Source of the DNA: a virus
Virus record (IMG/VR): IMGVR_UViG_3300046492_000342
Coordinates: 1 to 37,974 of that record
Direction: 5' to 3' (one strand)
Length of the DNA stretch: 37,974 bases
Position numbers and translations under genes: made by a program. The notes below the pieces were generated by a model. It saw only the letters and a list, made by a program, of their open reading frames with translations, ran no database searches and was not told where the DNA came from. The first letter of the stretch is position 1. Every line of letters begins with the position of its first letter. Positions 1-7,404 of this stretch are shown here, piece by piece.

Positions 1-127
1 TCCACATTTCGTCAATGTTCTGGATAACCTCTTTCATGGGCAGCGAACCGGCGTTCATAATCATGGAAATGCCGGTCGCGGTCTTGTTGAGGTGGTCCGC
101 GTCGTTGCCTTGGGTGTACTTGGAAAT
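1..127. repeat. 127-bp terminal direct repeat, left copy
   Basis: Identical to 37848-37974. It lies inside the portal gene and its length of 127 equals a common assembly k-mer, so it is most simply the overlap of a circular contig rather than a packaged terminal repeat. Confidence 0.95.
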
Positions 128-1462
128 GCCCGTGTCGTCGTCGGAAAACCGCTCACTCATGGCGATGACGTTTTCCCACCCGGCCGTGACGTCCACGACG
201 TCGTGCCACAGGAGCGCGGTTTTGCGCTCGTCCGGGGTGAGGCCTTTTTTCATCTTGAACCGCTTGCCCGGGTAGAGCTTGAAGTCCTCGCCCGGCTCGA
301 ATGAACCGGCGTCCGCCGAGAAAGTCTTGAGCAGCGCAAACGCCTTGCCCTCGATATACAGGCGGAAAGCGGCATTTACCACGCGCTGGTGCGGGTCGTT
401 GTTCTCCGCGATGCCCACGCCCCAAAACTCGTGTTCCGCCTCCTCGTAGACGGCGCGCAGGGCCGGGCGGTGGCCGCACTTGTAGGGCGAGCGGTCAGCC
501 TTGACGACGACGCCCCCGGCCATGATGACGACGGCCTCCACGGTGTCGCCCTCGCGGTGGTCCTCCGGCAGCGGCTCGCGGGTCCAGGCGGCCAGGGCCT
601 CGGCGTCCACGCGTCCAAAGTAGCGCAGCACGCGGATACGGCCGTCCGCGCTGAATCGGTAGACGTTGGAGCGCAAATCCTTGGTGGCGTCCGAGCCCTG
701 CGAGCTGCTCGAGCGGGATTCTTGGGTCAGGGCGTAGTCGATCGCCTCCTCGTTGTAGCCGTCCAGGCCGCGCCAGCTCTTGACCTCGTGTTGCTGTTTC
801 CAGCTGCTCCAGAACACGCCCAGGCCGGATTGGGTATCCTCGGCCTCCGGGTCCGGGTAGACGTCCATGGTTGGGCCGTGCTCGTAGTAGGGCGCCCGAT
901 ACTCGAAACGGTTCTCGCCCAGCACCGGGACGCCGCTTTCCTTGTCCGGCACGAGGCCCACCGTTACGTGTTCCTTGGTGCGCTCGAACGGCCCGAACAC
1001 CACGCCCGTGCCATAGGTGCACAGGGAATTGACGGCGCCGCCCATCATGCCCCGGAAATTCATGTCCTTGAGCTGGAATTCGAGCACGGCCTCCATGGTG
1101 TCCGAGTAGCCCTTGAGCTGCTCGTTTGTCGGGGAGGTGTCGAACGGCATACGGCCGGCGCCGAACAATGAGTCCTTGATCTTGGCCCGCGCGCTCCGGA
1201 TCTTGCCCCGGGTCGAGCCCACAAACAGCTTGGATTTCTGCGCCTTGGCCGCCCCGGTGCCGTTGGTGTCGTCCGCGCGCGGGATCCGCATTGCGTCGGC
1301 GTAGGCGTCTTTGAACACGAGCTCTTGCGGCTCGCGCGCCTGGAGCCAGCTTTCAAACCGGCTTTGCAGCGTCAGGGAAAGGTGGTCTTGGCCCACGACG
1401 GGGCGCTCGAGGCCCTGCTCGGTGGCGGCCTCCGCTTGCGTGTTGTGTTCGGTTTGGCTCAT
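1..1462 (-). CDS. Portal protein, N-terminal two thirds (gene crosses the assembly junction)
   Basis: The portal is the dodecameric ring at the capsid vertex through which DNA is packaged and ejected. Read on the minus strand, an ATG at 1462 opens a frame (MSQTEHNTQAEAA...) that stays open to base 1 and continues in frame at 37847, ending at 37096. The full protein is 737 residues, a normal size for P22-like podovirus portals. Recognisable family segments are an N-terminal SRFESWLQAREP stretch, a GVGIAENNDPHQRVVNAAFR segment, and near the junction a GNDADHLNKTATGISMIMN segment, which resembles the portal core. Downstream of terminase and upstream of scaffold and capsid is the expected place. 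No convincing Shine-Dalgarno precedes 1462, and a TTG eight codons upstream is an alternative start. The identity is by recall of family sequence features, not by a search. Confidence 0.85.
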   Translation of the reverse strand, partial: MSQTEHNTQAEAATEQGLERPVVGQDHLSLTLQSRFESWLQAREPQELVFKDAYADAMRIPRADDTNGTGAAKAQKSKLFVGSTRGKIRSARAKIKDSLFGAGRMPFDTSPTNEQLKGYSDTMEAVLEFQLKDMNFRGMMGGAVNSLCTYGTGVVFGPFERTKEHVTVGLVPDKESGVPVLGENRFEYRAPYYEHGPTMDVYPDPEAEDTQSGLGVFWSSWKQQHEVKSWRGLDGYNEEAIDYALTQESRSSSSQGSDATKDLRSNVYRFSADGRIRVLRYFGRVDAEALAAWTREPLPEDHREGDTVEAVVIMAGGVVVKADRSPYKCGHRPALRAVYEEAEHEFWGVGIAENNDPHQRVVNAAFRLYIEGKAFALLKTFSADAGSFEPGEDFKLYPGKRFKMKKGLTPDERKTALLWHDVVDVTAGWENVIAMSERFSDDDTGISKYTQGNDADHLNKTATGISMIMNAGSLPMKEVIQNIDEMW

Positions 1463-1517
1463 GGCTTGGGGTCGGAAAAGATGCAATGCGGAAAATTCTA
1501 CACGGGATTGCCGCGTG

Positions 1518-1706
1518 TCAATGAATTTGTTGCGGTTCGGCCAGGCTGTTGTGGACGTAGGCGTCGCCATAGGCCCGCTGGCGCGTCGGGTTGCACGAGC
1601 ACCGCACCGTGGCCACGTGGGCGCGTGCGTCGGTCAGCGGGACGACGTGGAGCACCTCGTCCTGGTCGTCGTCCTCGAGGACGTTCCACAGCTGCAGCGT
1701 GCTCAT
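1518..1706 (-). CDS. Small Cys/His-motif phage protein (62 aa)
   Basis: A 62-residue protein whose ATG overlaps the terminase stop as ATGA, so translation is probably coupled to terminase. It contains VVPLTDARAHVATVRCSCNP followed by a conserved-looking H near the end (YVHNSLAE). The layout of an N/D-x-R-x-H segment, a CxC(N/H)P motif and a later H matches a small phage protein family that is widespread next to structural genes. The Cys and His residues suggest metal binding. I know of no assigned function. It lies between large terminase and portal, so it is expressed late and may act in packaging or head assembly. That role is inferred from position only. Confidence 0.75.
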   Translation of the reverse strand: MSTLQLWNVLEDDDQDEVLHVVPLTDARAHVATVRCSCNPTRQRAYGDAYVHNSLAEPQQIH

Positions 1707-3157
1707 AGGCCGATTCCAAAAAATGAAGTTGGCGCGACGTCCCCGCCGAGCGGGGCCGCCACGGGTTTGACGGTCGCGCGGTCCAGGCCCGAGGCCACCA
1801 GGTAGCGCGTGGCGTCCATGAGGTGATCGTTTGCCTTGACCACGTGGCCCTTGTCGTCGCGCCGATACATGCGGTACTCGGCCAGCCAGTTTTGGCAGGA
1901 CTTGAACACGCGCAGGCGCCCGCCGCTCATGCGCTCCCACGTGCGATGAATGCCGGTTTCGACGCCGTTGTCCGCGAGGCCCAGGTCGAGGCCCAGGTCC
2001 TTGTAGGCCTGGAGCAGCTGCGCGCCGTCCGTTTGCGTGCGCCCGCGGCTGGCCGGGTCGATAACGCCCGGGATCCACGGGCCGCGTGCGTTGATGCTCG
2101 TCACATGGACGGCCGGCTCGGCGTGGCCCTTGTAGTGCTCGGAATAGAGGTAGAGCGTTTGGTCCTCGCGGTCCAGCGCGCCCCAAATGCCGGCCGTGCG
2201 ATTCCATCCGACGTCCAGGCCGTAGGCGCGCGGCCAGTGGGCCGGGATCGTGAAATCCGGGACGACGATATCCGACTCGGGCACCGGGTAGATGGCGCCG
2301 GCGCCGAGCTGGGGCACGCCCTTGGAGCGCGCGTCCCGCTGGAATGGCGGAATGGCGGCGTACAGCTCCGCCTTGACCTTTTCGGACAGGTGGGGCACGT
2401 CGTCCCACGTGGCCATGACAACGAATTTCCCGGCCGCGGCGCCCTGCTCGAGCGAGCCCGAGGGCAGGAACGCCAGCACCACGGAGGACATGCCCATCAA
2501 CGGGGTGAACGTCAGCATCAACATGCCGTTGTTGGTCATGGTCCGGAGCAGGCACTCGGTGTAAATGTCGAGCGGGGGCTCCTCGTCCAGGAGGATGACG
2601 TCCACCTCCGTGCCCTGGAACGCCTCGCGGCGCTGGTCGTAGGACTTGAGCACCACCGTGGACGTGCCGCCGCTCACGTGGCGCACCGTGACGGTTTCCA
2701 CCGCATTGCCCACGCCTTGCTTGCTCGTGTAGCCGATGAGCGAGTCCCCCGGCAGCACGCCCGTGCCGAACGAGCCCCACATGCCCAGGAGCTTGGTTTG
2801 CAGAATGTCGCGCACGGTCTTGCCGGTGTCGCCGGCGGCCCACGCCATGATTGGCCGATTGAACCGGCGCCCGCCGATCGCGTCCCACCACTCCGGATAG
2901 AAGCCGGTCAGGTGGAGCACCAGCTCATAGACGCCCACGCCCTCCGTTTTGCCCACGCGGTTGGCGGCCAACATGAGGCGCTCGCGGTGGTCCTTGCCGG
3001 CGGCGAAAAACGCCATGTGCTTGGGGTACAGCTCGCGGCGCAGCGGGCCGGCGGGCGGGTAGTAGGTCCACAGCTTGCGGCGCTCGACGCGGCGGACTTG
3101 CTCCTCGAGGAGGGCCAGATAGGCCAATTTCTCCTGGTAGGTGTCCGGCGCGCTCAT
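1703..3157 (-). CDS. terL: Terminase large subunit (packaging ATPase/nuclease)
   Basis: This 484-residue protein is the motor that pumps DNA into the prohead and cuts the concatemer. The N-terminal ATPase shows a Walker A-like ANRVGKT at residues 65-71 and a Walker B ILLDEE at about 188-193. The C-terminal RNase H-like nuclease shows the expected acidic residues: D315 in YGLDVGW, D367 in VIDP, and D448 in HLMDATRY. The ATG at 3157 overlaps the stop of a 37-codon ORF, and the stop overlaps the next ATG, so the genes are tightly coupled. A frame extends further upstream (to 3367), but it runs through the end of the small-terminase gene and is rejected. The packaging type, headful or site-specific, cannot be told from sequence alone. 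Confidence 0.93.
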   Translation of the reverse strand: MSAPDTYQEKLAYLALLEEQVRRVERRKLWTYYPPAGPLRRELYPKHMAFFAAGKDHRERLMLAANRVGKTEGVGVYELVLHLTGFYPEWWDAIGGRRFNRPIMAWAAGDTGKTVRDILQTKLLGMWGSFGTGVLPGDSLIGYTSKQGVGNAVETVTVRHVSGGTSTVVLKSYDQRREAFQGTEVDVILLDEEPPLDIYTECLLRTMTNNGMLMLTFTPLMGMSSVVLAFLPSGSLEQGAAAGKFVVMATWDDVPHLSEKVKAELYAAIPPFQRDARSKGVPQLGAGAIYPVPESDIVVPDFTIPAHWPRAYGLDVGWNRTAGIWGALDREDQTLYLYSEHYKGHAEPAVHVTSINARGPWIPGVIDPASRGRTQTDGAQLLQAYKDLGLDLGLADNGVETGIHRTWERMSGGRLRVFKSCQNWLAEYRMYRRDDKGHVVKANDHLMDATRYLVASGLDRATVKPVAAPLGGDVAPTSFFGIGL

Positions 3158-3267
3158 GGACGCCACCAGCACACGGCCAGGACGCCCACGAGCAGCAGCG
3201 CGGCGGGGATGGCCACGCACTCGGCAACGAGGCGGCCCGTGCGCCAGGTGCGGCGCGGCGGGGTCAC
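3154..3267 (-). CDS. Single-span membrane micro-protein between the terminase genes (37 aa)
   Basis: A 37-codon frame starting with GTG at 3267 has a basic N-terminus (VTPPRRTWRTGR), then a hydrophobic stretch of about 18 residues (VAIPAALLLVGVLAVCWW), and ends RP. It would be an N-in, single-span inner-membrane peptide. Its GTG overlaps the small-terminase stop as GTGA, and its stop overlaps the large-terminase ATG as ATGA. It fills the space between the two terminase genes exactly, which argues that it is real rather than chance. It has no recognisable homology. Lysis-related or membrane-perturbing roles are possible but unsupported. No independent Shine-Dalgarno is needed if it is translated by coupling. 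Confidence 0.6.
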   Translation of the reverse strand: MTPPRRTWRTGRLVAECVAIPAALLLVGVLAVCWWRP

Positions 3268-4034
3268 TTGTCGCCCCCCGGCAGCACGCCGGCGGAGCGG
3301 AGCCGGTGCTCGGCCTGCGCGGTGCGGCGCGCGAGCTCGTCGTCGGGCAGCTGGCGCACGTCGTCAATGTGGAGTGTCTCTTTCGACACGCCCGTGTGCT
3401 TGGCGGCCAGGTCGAGCGCCTTGTCGCGGTCGCGCGCCTGAATCTCGATCCCGTTTTTCGTCACCTTGGCGCCGGCGTACTGGCGGCGGCCCGCGTCGGA
3501 CAGGAACCGGGTGTCCTTGGCCAGCACGACGGGGACGCCGCGGCCGAAACACTCCGGGCAATCCTCGTGCGGCGGCCGGCGCGGGTCGTAGCCGACATTG
3601 GCGCCGTGCTTTTCCAGGAACTTGAGGCCGAGCGGATCTTGCGCGCCGCCCTTGCGGGCCCGGTCGGCCTGGAGATACGCCTCGAGGGCGCGCTCGAACT
3701 CCGCCGGCGTGAACTGGTATTTGTGCCCGTCGCCATGGCAATGCCTGCACGAGTCGAGCACGTGCTCCACCAGCTCGTTGGCGTCGGCGCGCAGGCCGAG
3801 CACCACGTCCCGGAGCACGTCGTCGGCCGTGACGGTCAGGCGCTCCAAGCGGGCCGCCTTGCCCTTGTCGACGGCCTCGCGCACCTCGGGCACCTTCATG
3901 AGGTCGGACGCCCTGGACGCGGCCTGTTGTCGGTCCATGACGCCATAGGCGAGCATGTACGCCTCGGCCTGGTTGTAGGTCGGCATGGCCAGGAGGGCGG
4001 CCACGAATCGCTGGCGGTTGGAGTTGAGCGTCAT
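3264..4034 (-). CDS. terS: Terminase small subunit (DNA recognition)
   Basis: This 256-residue protein is the first gene of the late operon, directly upstream of large terminase. Small terminases bind the packaging site and hand DNA to the large subunit. The N-terminus (residues 5-50: NRQRFVAALLAMPTYNQAEA, then a second helix with RASDLMKVPEV) is the helix-turn-helix typical of the Terminase_2 type. A CRHCHGDGHKY motif (C96, C99) pairs with a later CPEC (C159, C162) to form a probable zinc site, a pattern known from phage small terminases of this class. The ATG at 4034 is chosen because the family motif starts a few residues later. The frame is open to 4187, but that extension lacks similarity. 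Confidence 0.85.
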   Translation of the reverse strand: MTLNSNRQRFVAALLAMPTYNQAEAYMLAYGVMDRQQAASRASDLMKVPEVREAVDKGKAARLERLTVTADDVLRDVVLGLRADANELVEHVLDSCRHCHGDGHKYQFTPAEFERALEAYLQADRARKGGAQDPLGLKFLEKHGANVGYDPRRPPHEDCPECFGRGVPVVLAKDTRFLSDAGRRQYAGAKVTKNGIEIQARDRDKALDLAAKHTGVSKETLHIDDVRQLPDDELARRTAQAEHRLRSAGVLPGGDK

Positions 4035-4487
4035 AATGCGCCCGAGGATACATGCACTTGGGAAAATATTCCAGTTCGGAAAAACTCCCTCACACGCTGG
4101 CCGGCGGCACGTTTCGGCCCGATCCACTCCGGAGCGATTCGGAGCGCCTGGATAACCACGCCCCGCGGTTGCCCGCAATGCCCGCAATCTACCCGCTAAC
4201 GTTCCGGGTGCGCTAAGTGCTTGATTGTTTAATCCTTTTCACCCTTTTACCCTTAATACCCTTTACTAATATATTGTAAGGTAGGGATATAAGAGGAAAG
4301 ATAAGGTAAATAATAGTATTAAACATAATCATATAGAAAGGTAAGAGAGGATATGAAACGGGGCTTGCGGGTGGGGTTTTTGGGTACGAATCGCCGTTTT
4401 ATAAGGCGTTTATATGATAGTATCTGCGCGTTCCCGCTCAAGCGGGAATCAAACGCCCCAACTTGCCCGCCCGAGGAGAAATCATAA
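4035..4487. promoter_or_regulatory. AT-rich divergent control region (late promoter and possible origin)
   Basis: This is the longest non-coding stretch of the genome, between the divergent small-terminase gene and the plus-strand gene at 4488. Bases 4225-4425 are strikingly AT-rich against GC-rich surroundings. Seen directly: ACCCTT repeated at 4241, 4249 and 4258, with a degenerate fourth copy at about 4232, and AAGGTA at 4278, 4303 and 4338 in the other orientation. At 4431-4448 there is an inverted repeat, TTCCCGCT-CA-AGCGGGAA. AGGAGA, about 10 bases before the ATG at 4488, is the ribosome site of that gene. The late promoter must lie here because the operon runs leftward from 4034, but no convincing -35/-10 pair could be fixed. 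An origin of replication is possible and unproven. Confidence 0.6.
4431..4448. repeat. 18-bp inverted repeat upstream of the 4488 gene
   Basis: TTCCCGCT and AGCGGGAA flank a CA centre, giving two 8-base arms. It lies about 40 bases before the start codon at 4488, so it could be an operator or a leader hairpin. There is no U-tract, so it is not an intrinsic terminator. Confidence 0.6.
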
Positions 4488-5021
4488 ATGGAAATCATCA
4501 CACGAAAACAGGCCACCGACGCCAAGCTCAATATCTATTACACGGGCAAACCGTGCCGGAATGGGCACGTGGCGGAGCGGTACACGACAAGCGGCGCGTG
4601 CAAGGGCTGTATTTCTGAGGCCGTGGCCGGGGTCCGCCGAGCGGTCGGCGGTAGCGCACGGAACACGCCGGAGCGCCAGGCGCAATTGGACGGGCTTGTT
4701 TCGGTGCGGCTCCGCGCCCACCCGGCGGACGAGGCCACGCTCCTGGACACGGCGGCGGCGGTCACGGTATCGCGGCGCCCGCTCCTCGTGGCCATGGACG
4801 TGGTGGGCACGCGCAAGGGCACCAAGCCGGAGGGCGGAACACTGTTGTATGTTGTCAACGTGGACCCGGCCGACGTCCAGGTCCTCCGGGATATGCAAAA
4901 CGCTATGCTCAAGGCCCGAGGGCCGGACATTCAAGCGGTGCGGGTGGCGGCGTTCGGGGGGAACATGGCCCAGGCCGAGGCGGCCCGGGACAATGGGGAG
5001 GGGGAGTGGCGCTTTACTTGA
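4488..5021 (+). CDS. Zinc-module protein resembling the N-terminus of phage HNH-associated proteins (177 aa)
   Basis: A 177-residue protein with a good Shine-Dalgarno (AGGAGA) and an isolated plus-strand position. Residues 17-41 carry YYTGKPCRNGHVAERY followed by GACKGC. This Cys-x2-GH...Cys-x2-Cys zinc module is common at the N-terminus of phage proteins annotated as HNH or restriction-type endonucleases. The rest (residues 60-177) has no HNH catalytic motif that I can see and is not recognised. It may bind DNA through the zinc module and act early or as a regulator. Its last 8 bases overlap the stop end of the convergent gene at 5014. A nuclease function should not be assumed. Confidence 0.7.
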   Translation: MEIITRKQATDAKLNIYYTGKPCRNGHVAERYTTSGACKGCISEAVAGVRRAVGGSARNTPERQAQLDGLVSVRLRAHPADEATLLDTAAAVTVSRRPLLVAMDVVGTRKGTKPEGGTLLYVVNVDPADVQVLRDMQNAMLKARGPDIQAVRVAAFGGNMAQAEAARDNGEGEWRFT

Positions 5022-5451
5022 GCCGGTAGACGGGCTCCAGGTGGTTGGGGAGGAAGTGCTCCCGATGGAACCCGGCGGCGCGCTCGTCGTCAATAACGAA
5101 GGGCCGCGGCGGGTGGTCCGGATCCTCCCCGGGCACGTCGAACACGACGAGGTGCAGGCCCGGCACCTGCTCCAGCGATAGGCCAGCGGCGGCCCGGCGG
5201 AGCGCCTCCTCGAGCTCCGTTGTTTCGATCGTCAGGCGCCCCCACATATCCCGGAGGTCACGCTCGAACACCTGGCGCAGCGCCAGCGCCGGGCCACGCT
5301 CCTCGCGGGGCGTCACCTCCTGGAGTTGGGCCGGGGTGCCCACGCGCACGAACACGGCACCGTCCACGTGGAGTGATGCGCCAGCGGCCGGGCTCGCCTT
5401 GAGCCATTCCCGGACGGCCTGGCGGAGCTTTTCGTCGGCGGCGCGGTTCAT
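5014..5451 (-). CDS. Hypothetical phage protein (145 aa)
   Basis: This 145-residue acidic protein is the last gene of the minus-strand unit that starts at 8746. It starts with MNRAADEKLRQAVREWLKAS, a helical segment, followed by a segment with alternating hydrophobic residues (LHVDGAVFVRVG) and a second half rich in acidic residues, ending HLEPVYRLK. Its ATG overlaps the upstream stop as ATGA, which supports both the start and co-translation. I do not recognise the family. It meets the plus-strand gene tail to tail with an 8-base overlap, so a transcription boundary must lie nearby, but no terminator hairpin is evident. Confidence 0.65.
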   Translation of the reverse strand: MNRAADEKLRQAVREWLKASPAAGASLHVDGAVFVRVGTPAQLQEVTPREERGPALALRQVFERDLRDMWGRLTIETTELEEALRRAAAGLSLEQVPGLHLVVFDVPGEDPDHPPRPFVIDDERAAGFHREHFLPNHLEPVYRLK

Positions 5452-5747
5452 TGCGGCCTCACGAGGGCCAGCACCGCGGGCGGCAGGCCGTCGATAGTGC
5501 GTTTCATGGCCGCGATGGAATCGGCCTTGCTCGGGCCGAACGGCAGATCCGCCCCGGCCACGAGGGCGTGGAGCTGGCGGAGCGCGTCGACCAATTGCGG
5601 CTGGAGGTCCGGCTCCAGGTTGGTGCCCCGGTGCGATACGACGACACGGGCGGCGCCTTGCTGGCGCACCAGCTGCAGGATGGCCACGCCGGCGGCGGGC
5701 TCCATGCGGCGCTCGGGGCCGCGGCGTTCTCGGTTCAATGCTTGCAC
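5448..5747 (-). CDS. Hypothetical phage protein (99 aa, GTG start)
   Basis: A 99-residue protein starting at a GTG (5747) with a clear Shine-Dalgarno, AGGAGA, about 8 bases upstream. There is no in-frame ATG near the start. The N-terminus is basic (VQALNRERRGPERR), the middle has an ILQLVRQQGAARVVVSH strand-like segment, and the C-terminus is hydrophobic with a KRTIDGLPPAVLALV segment. No known motif was found. The stop overlaps the next ATG by four bases, which places the gene in the same operon as its neighbours of unknown function. Confidence 0.6.
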   Translation of the reverse strand: MQALNRERRGPERRMEPAAGVAILQLVRQQGAARVVVSHRGTNLEPDLQPQLVDALRQLHALVAGADLPFGPSKADSIAAMKRTIDGLPPAVLALVRPQ

Positions 5748-5758
5748 GGCCGATTCTC

Positions 5759-6046
5759 CTATCGTTGATTGATGTACGCCACGAGCTCGGCCACCGGGCC
5801 CGGGGCCACGTCACTGGCGGCCACTCGGCGCAACAGGCGCGCGAACTCTCGGTCCCGCTCGAGCGGCTGGACAAGCGCGCGCCAGGCTCCGGGCGTATCG
5901 TCGAGGCGACGCAGGACGGCCAGCTCCTCCGTGGAAAATGGGATATCGGTTTCCCCGAGGCGGCCGATAAAGGTCGAGCCCTCGGCCTGGCCCACGTGCT
6001 CCACGTATTTGGCTAAGAGGAGGGCGCTATCTACAGGTGCGGTCAT
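5759..6046 (-). CDS. Small phage protein with an LLxKYxxHVG motif (95 aa)
   Basis: A 95-residue protein with LLLAKYVEHVGQAEGSTFIG near the N-terminus, then an FSTEELAVLRRL segment. This LLxKYxxHVGxxEGxxFI...F(S/T)xxELAxL pattern recurs in small proteins of many tailed phages, usually in early clusters, and has no assigned function that I know of. The same pattern occurs in the C-terminal half of the protein encoded at 22956-23342, so this genome holds two partial paralogues. The start at 6046 has AAGGAA six to seven bases upstream. A CTTAAGT half-site lies just before it (6058-6064). Confidence 0.75.
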   Translation of the reverse strand: MTAPVDSALLLAKYVEHVGQAEGSTFIGRLGETDIPFSTEELAVLRRLDDTPGAWRALVQPLERDREFARLLRRVAASDVAPGPVAELVAYINQR

Positions 6047-6057
6047 TGGTTCATTTC

Positions 6058-6064
6058 CTTAAGT
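6058..6064. promoter_or_regulatory. AT-rich operator half-site (tentative)
   Basis: CTTAAGT, one arm of the 15-bp operator, overlaps the ribosome site of the gene that starts at 6046. A second arm is not evident, and the flank AGTTTC resembles that of the half-site at 12608. It may be chance. Confidence 0.3.
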
Positions 6065-6083
6065 AGTTTCATTCTGTCACAGG

Positions 6084-6467
6084 TTAGGGGAAAAGGGCCG
6101 CGAGTAGCGGATCCGTGCGGCCGGCGCGGCGCTGGCGCGCGTGGTACTGGTTGGCCGCCTTGGCAGCGAGGAGCGGGCGTCCGTGCTTGGCCACGGCCTT
6201 GGCGTATTTGTCCGGCTTGCGGGTGGGGCGGCGTGCGTCCCGGCCTGGTCCAGCGTGCCAAATGGCCACGTAGGCGGCGCCGCGGCCCTCGGGCACCTCC
6301 CACCCGCCAATGTGCGCCCCGCGCTCGGCCGCCTTGCCCGCGTGGAGCTTGGCCAGCCAACGATTTACCGTGTGCCGCTCGTAGCCGGAGCGCCGGACCA
6401 GGTGCGGCGCGGTGCCCGGCATGGCCTCGAGGATATGGCCCCGGGCTAGATGGTAGTCACGAGGCAT
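6084..6467 (-). CDS. Winged-helix-like DNA-binding protein (127 aa)
   Basis: A 127-residue basic protein. The N-terminal 50 residues (GHILEAMPGTAPHLVRRSGY, then a recognition-helix-like RHTVNRWLAKLH) have the pattern of a winged helix-turn-helix, followed by a wing with AHIGGWEV. Residues 80-127 are strongly basic (RRPTRKPDKYAKAVAKHGR). Proteins of this layout are common in phages and are taken as DNA-binding. Target and role are unknown. The gene overlaps the end of its upstream neighbour by 11 bases, in the same operon. It could be a regulator or an accessory replication factor. Confidence 0.65.
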   Translation of the reverse strand: MPRDYHLARGHILEAMPGTAPHLVRRSGYERHTVNRWLAKLHAGKAAERGAHIGGWEVPEGRGAAYVAIWHAGPGRDARRPTRKPDKYAKAVAKHGRPLLAAKAANQYHARQRRAGRTDPLLAALFP

Positions 6468-7401
6468 TGAGCCTGCGCGCGGTTTCGACGGCCGCGTCCC
6501 GGTCTTGAAAGCCCGTCACAGTCGCGGCGCCCTGTTTCAGGGTCCACGGCTTACACGCGCACGTTTCGGGGTGGCAGCTGCAGCGGTTCGGCTGGACGGA
6601 ATACGGCTCCCGGGGCGTGGCGCCCTGCAGCTGGCGGGCCAGGTTGTCCCGCTCCGCCACCATTGCGTGCCAGGCCTTGACGCGCGCCTCCTCGACGGCC
6701 TGCGCCACGCTGGCGTGCACGGTAGCGGAGGAAACGGTCGGCTCCCCGTCGACCAGCTGGACGCGCGCGACGTGGCCGCCGGCCGCCAGGCGTTCGACGT
6801 CCTCGAGCAGGGCCAGGGCGCGCGTGCGGCGCTGTTCCAGCTGCGCGGAGCGTTCCGAGGTGGCGCCGTCGTGCATCGGCGGGACGCCTGCAGCTACGCG
6901 CAACGAGTCGGCCACGTAGGCCACGTCCAGGACGTCGTGGAGGCCGAACAGCTGCTCGAATAGCTCCGCCTGGCGCAGCAGGGTACGGGCCACCGCTACG
7001 GGCACGCCGGTGGTTTCCGGTTCGCCGTTGGACAGCAGCGCGGCGCGGATCTTGGTGGCCCGCTCCGTGACGCCGGCGGCGTGCGCCGGCCCGGCTTTGG
7101 CGGCCTTTTCCAGATCCGCGAGCGCCACCAGGGCGGCGGAGGCCGCCACGGCCGCTCCAGTCCCGGGGGCACGCCGGCGCACCTCGAGCACGATATCGGC
7201 GGGCCAGCTCACGGTGGCCACGCGGTCCAGGTGCGCAGGGATCGGCCCGAGGCGCGCGAGCTGGACGCCCACGGGGCCAGGATCCGCGATGGCCAGGTCC
7301 AGCACCACGTAAGAGGACGCGCCGCCCACGGGGGTGGGGAGCGGATCGACCAGGACGTCGCCCAGCTGCAGGGCGCGGACAGCGGTTGTAAGCGTTGGCA
7401 T
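6457..7401 (-). CDS. Hypothetical protein with N-terminal VRALQ domain and C-terminal CxCHPE motif (314 aa)
   Basis: Three parts can be seen in this 314-residue protein. Residues 1-80 (AVRALQLGDVLV..., then VATVSWPADIVLEV) resemble the adjacent gene product at 7405-7740. The middle is Ala-rich and helical (residues 90-265). The C-terminus carries NRCSCHPETCACKPWTLK and then a short QDRDAAVETARRLN helix. CxCxPETCxCxxW is a recurrent Cys-rich phage tail motif, probably metal-binding. AGGA precedes the ATG by 9 bases. I know no function. The arrangement suggests that a shared N-terminal domain was joined to a coiled or helical region and a Cys cluster. Confidence 0.65.
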   Translation of the reverse strand: MPTLTTAVRALQLGDVLVDPLPTPVGGASSYVVLDLAIADPGPVGVQLARLGPIPAHLDRVATVSWPADIVLEVRRRAPGTGAAVAASAALVALADLEKAAKAGPAHAAGVTERATKIRAALLSNGEPETTGVPVAVARTLLRQAELFEQLFGLHDVLDVAYVADSLRVAAGVPPMHDGATSERSAQLEQRRTRALALLEDVERLAAGGHVARVQLVDGEPTVSSATVHASVAQAVEEARVKAWHAMVAERDNLARQLQGATPREPYSVQPNRCSCHPETCACKPWTLKQGAATVTGFQDRDAAVETARRLNAS

Positions 7402-7404
7402 TTT

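Noticed and set aside
1823-3625. A 600-codon plus-strand frame over large and small terminase
   Set aside because: Shadow of well-supported terminase genes on the minus strand.
4488-5021. HNH endonuclease
   Set aside because: Only the zinc module often found beside HNH domains is present; no HNH catalytic core was seen.
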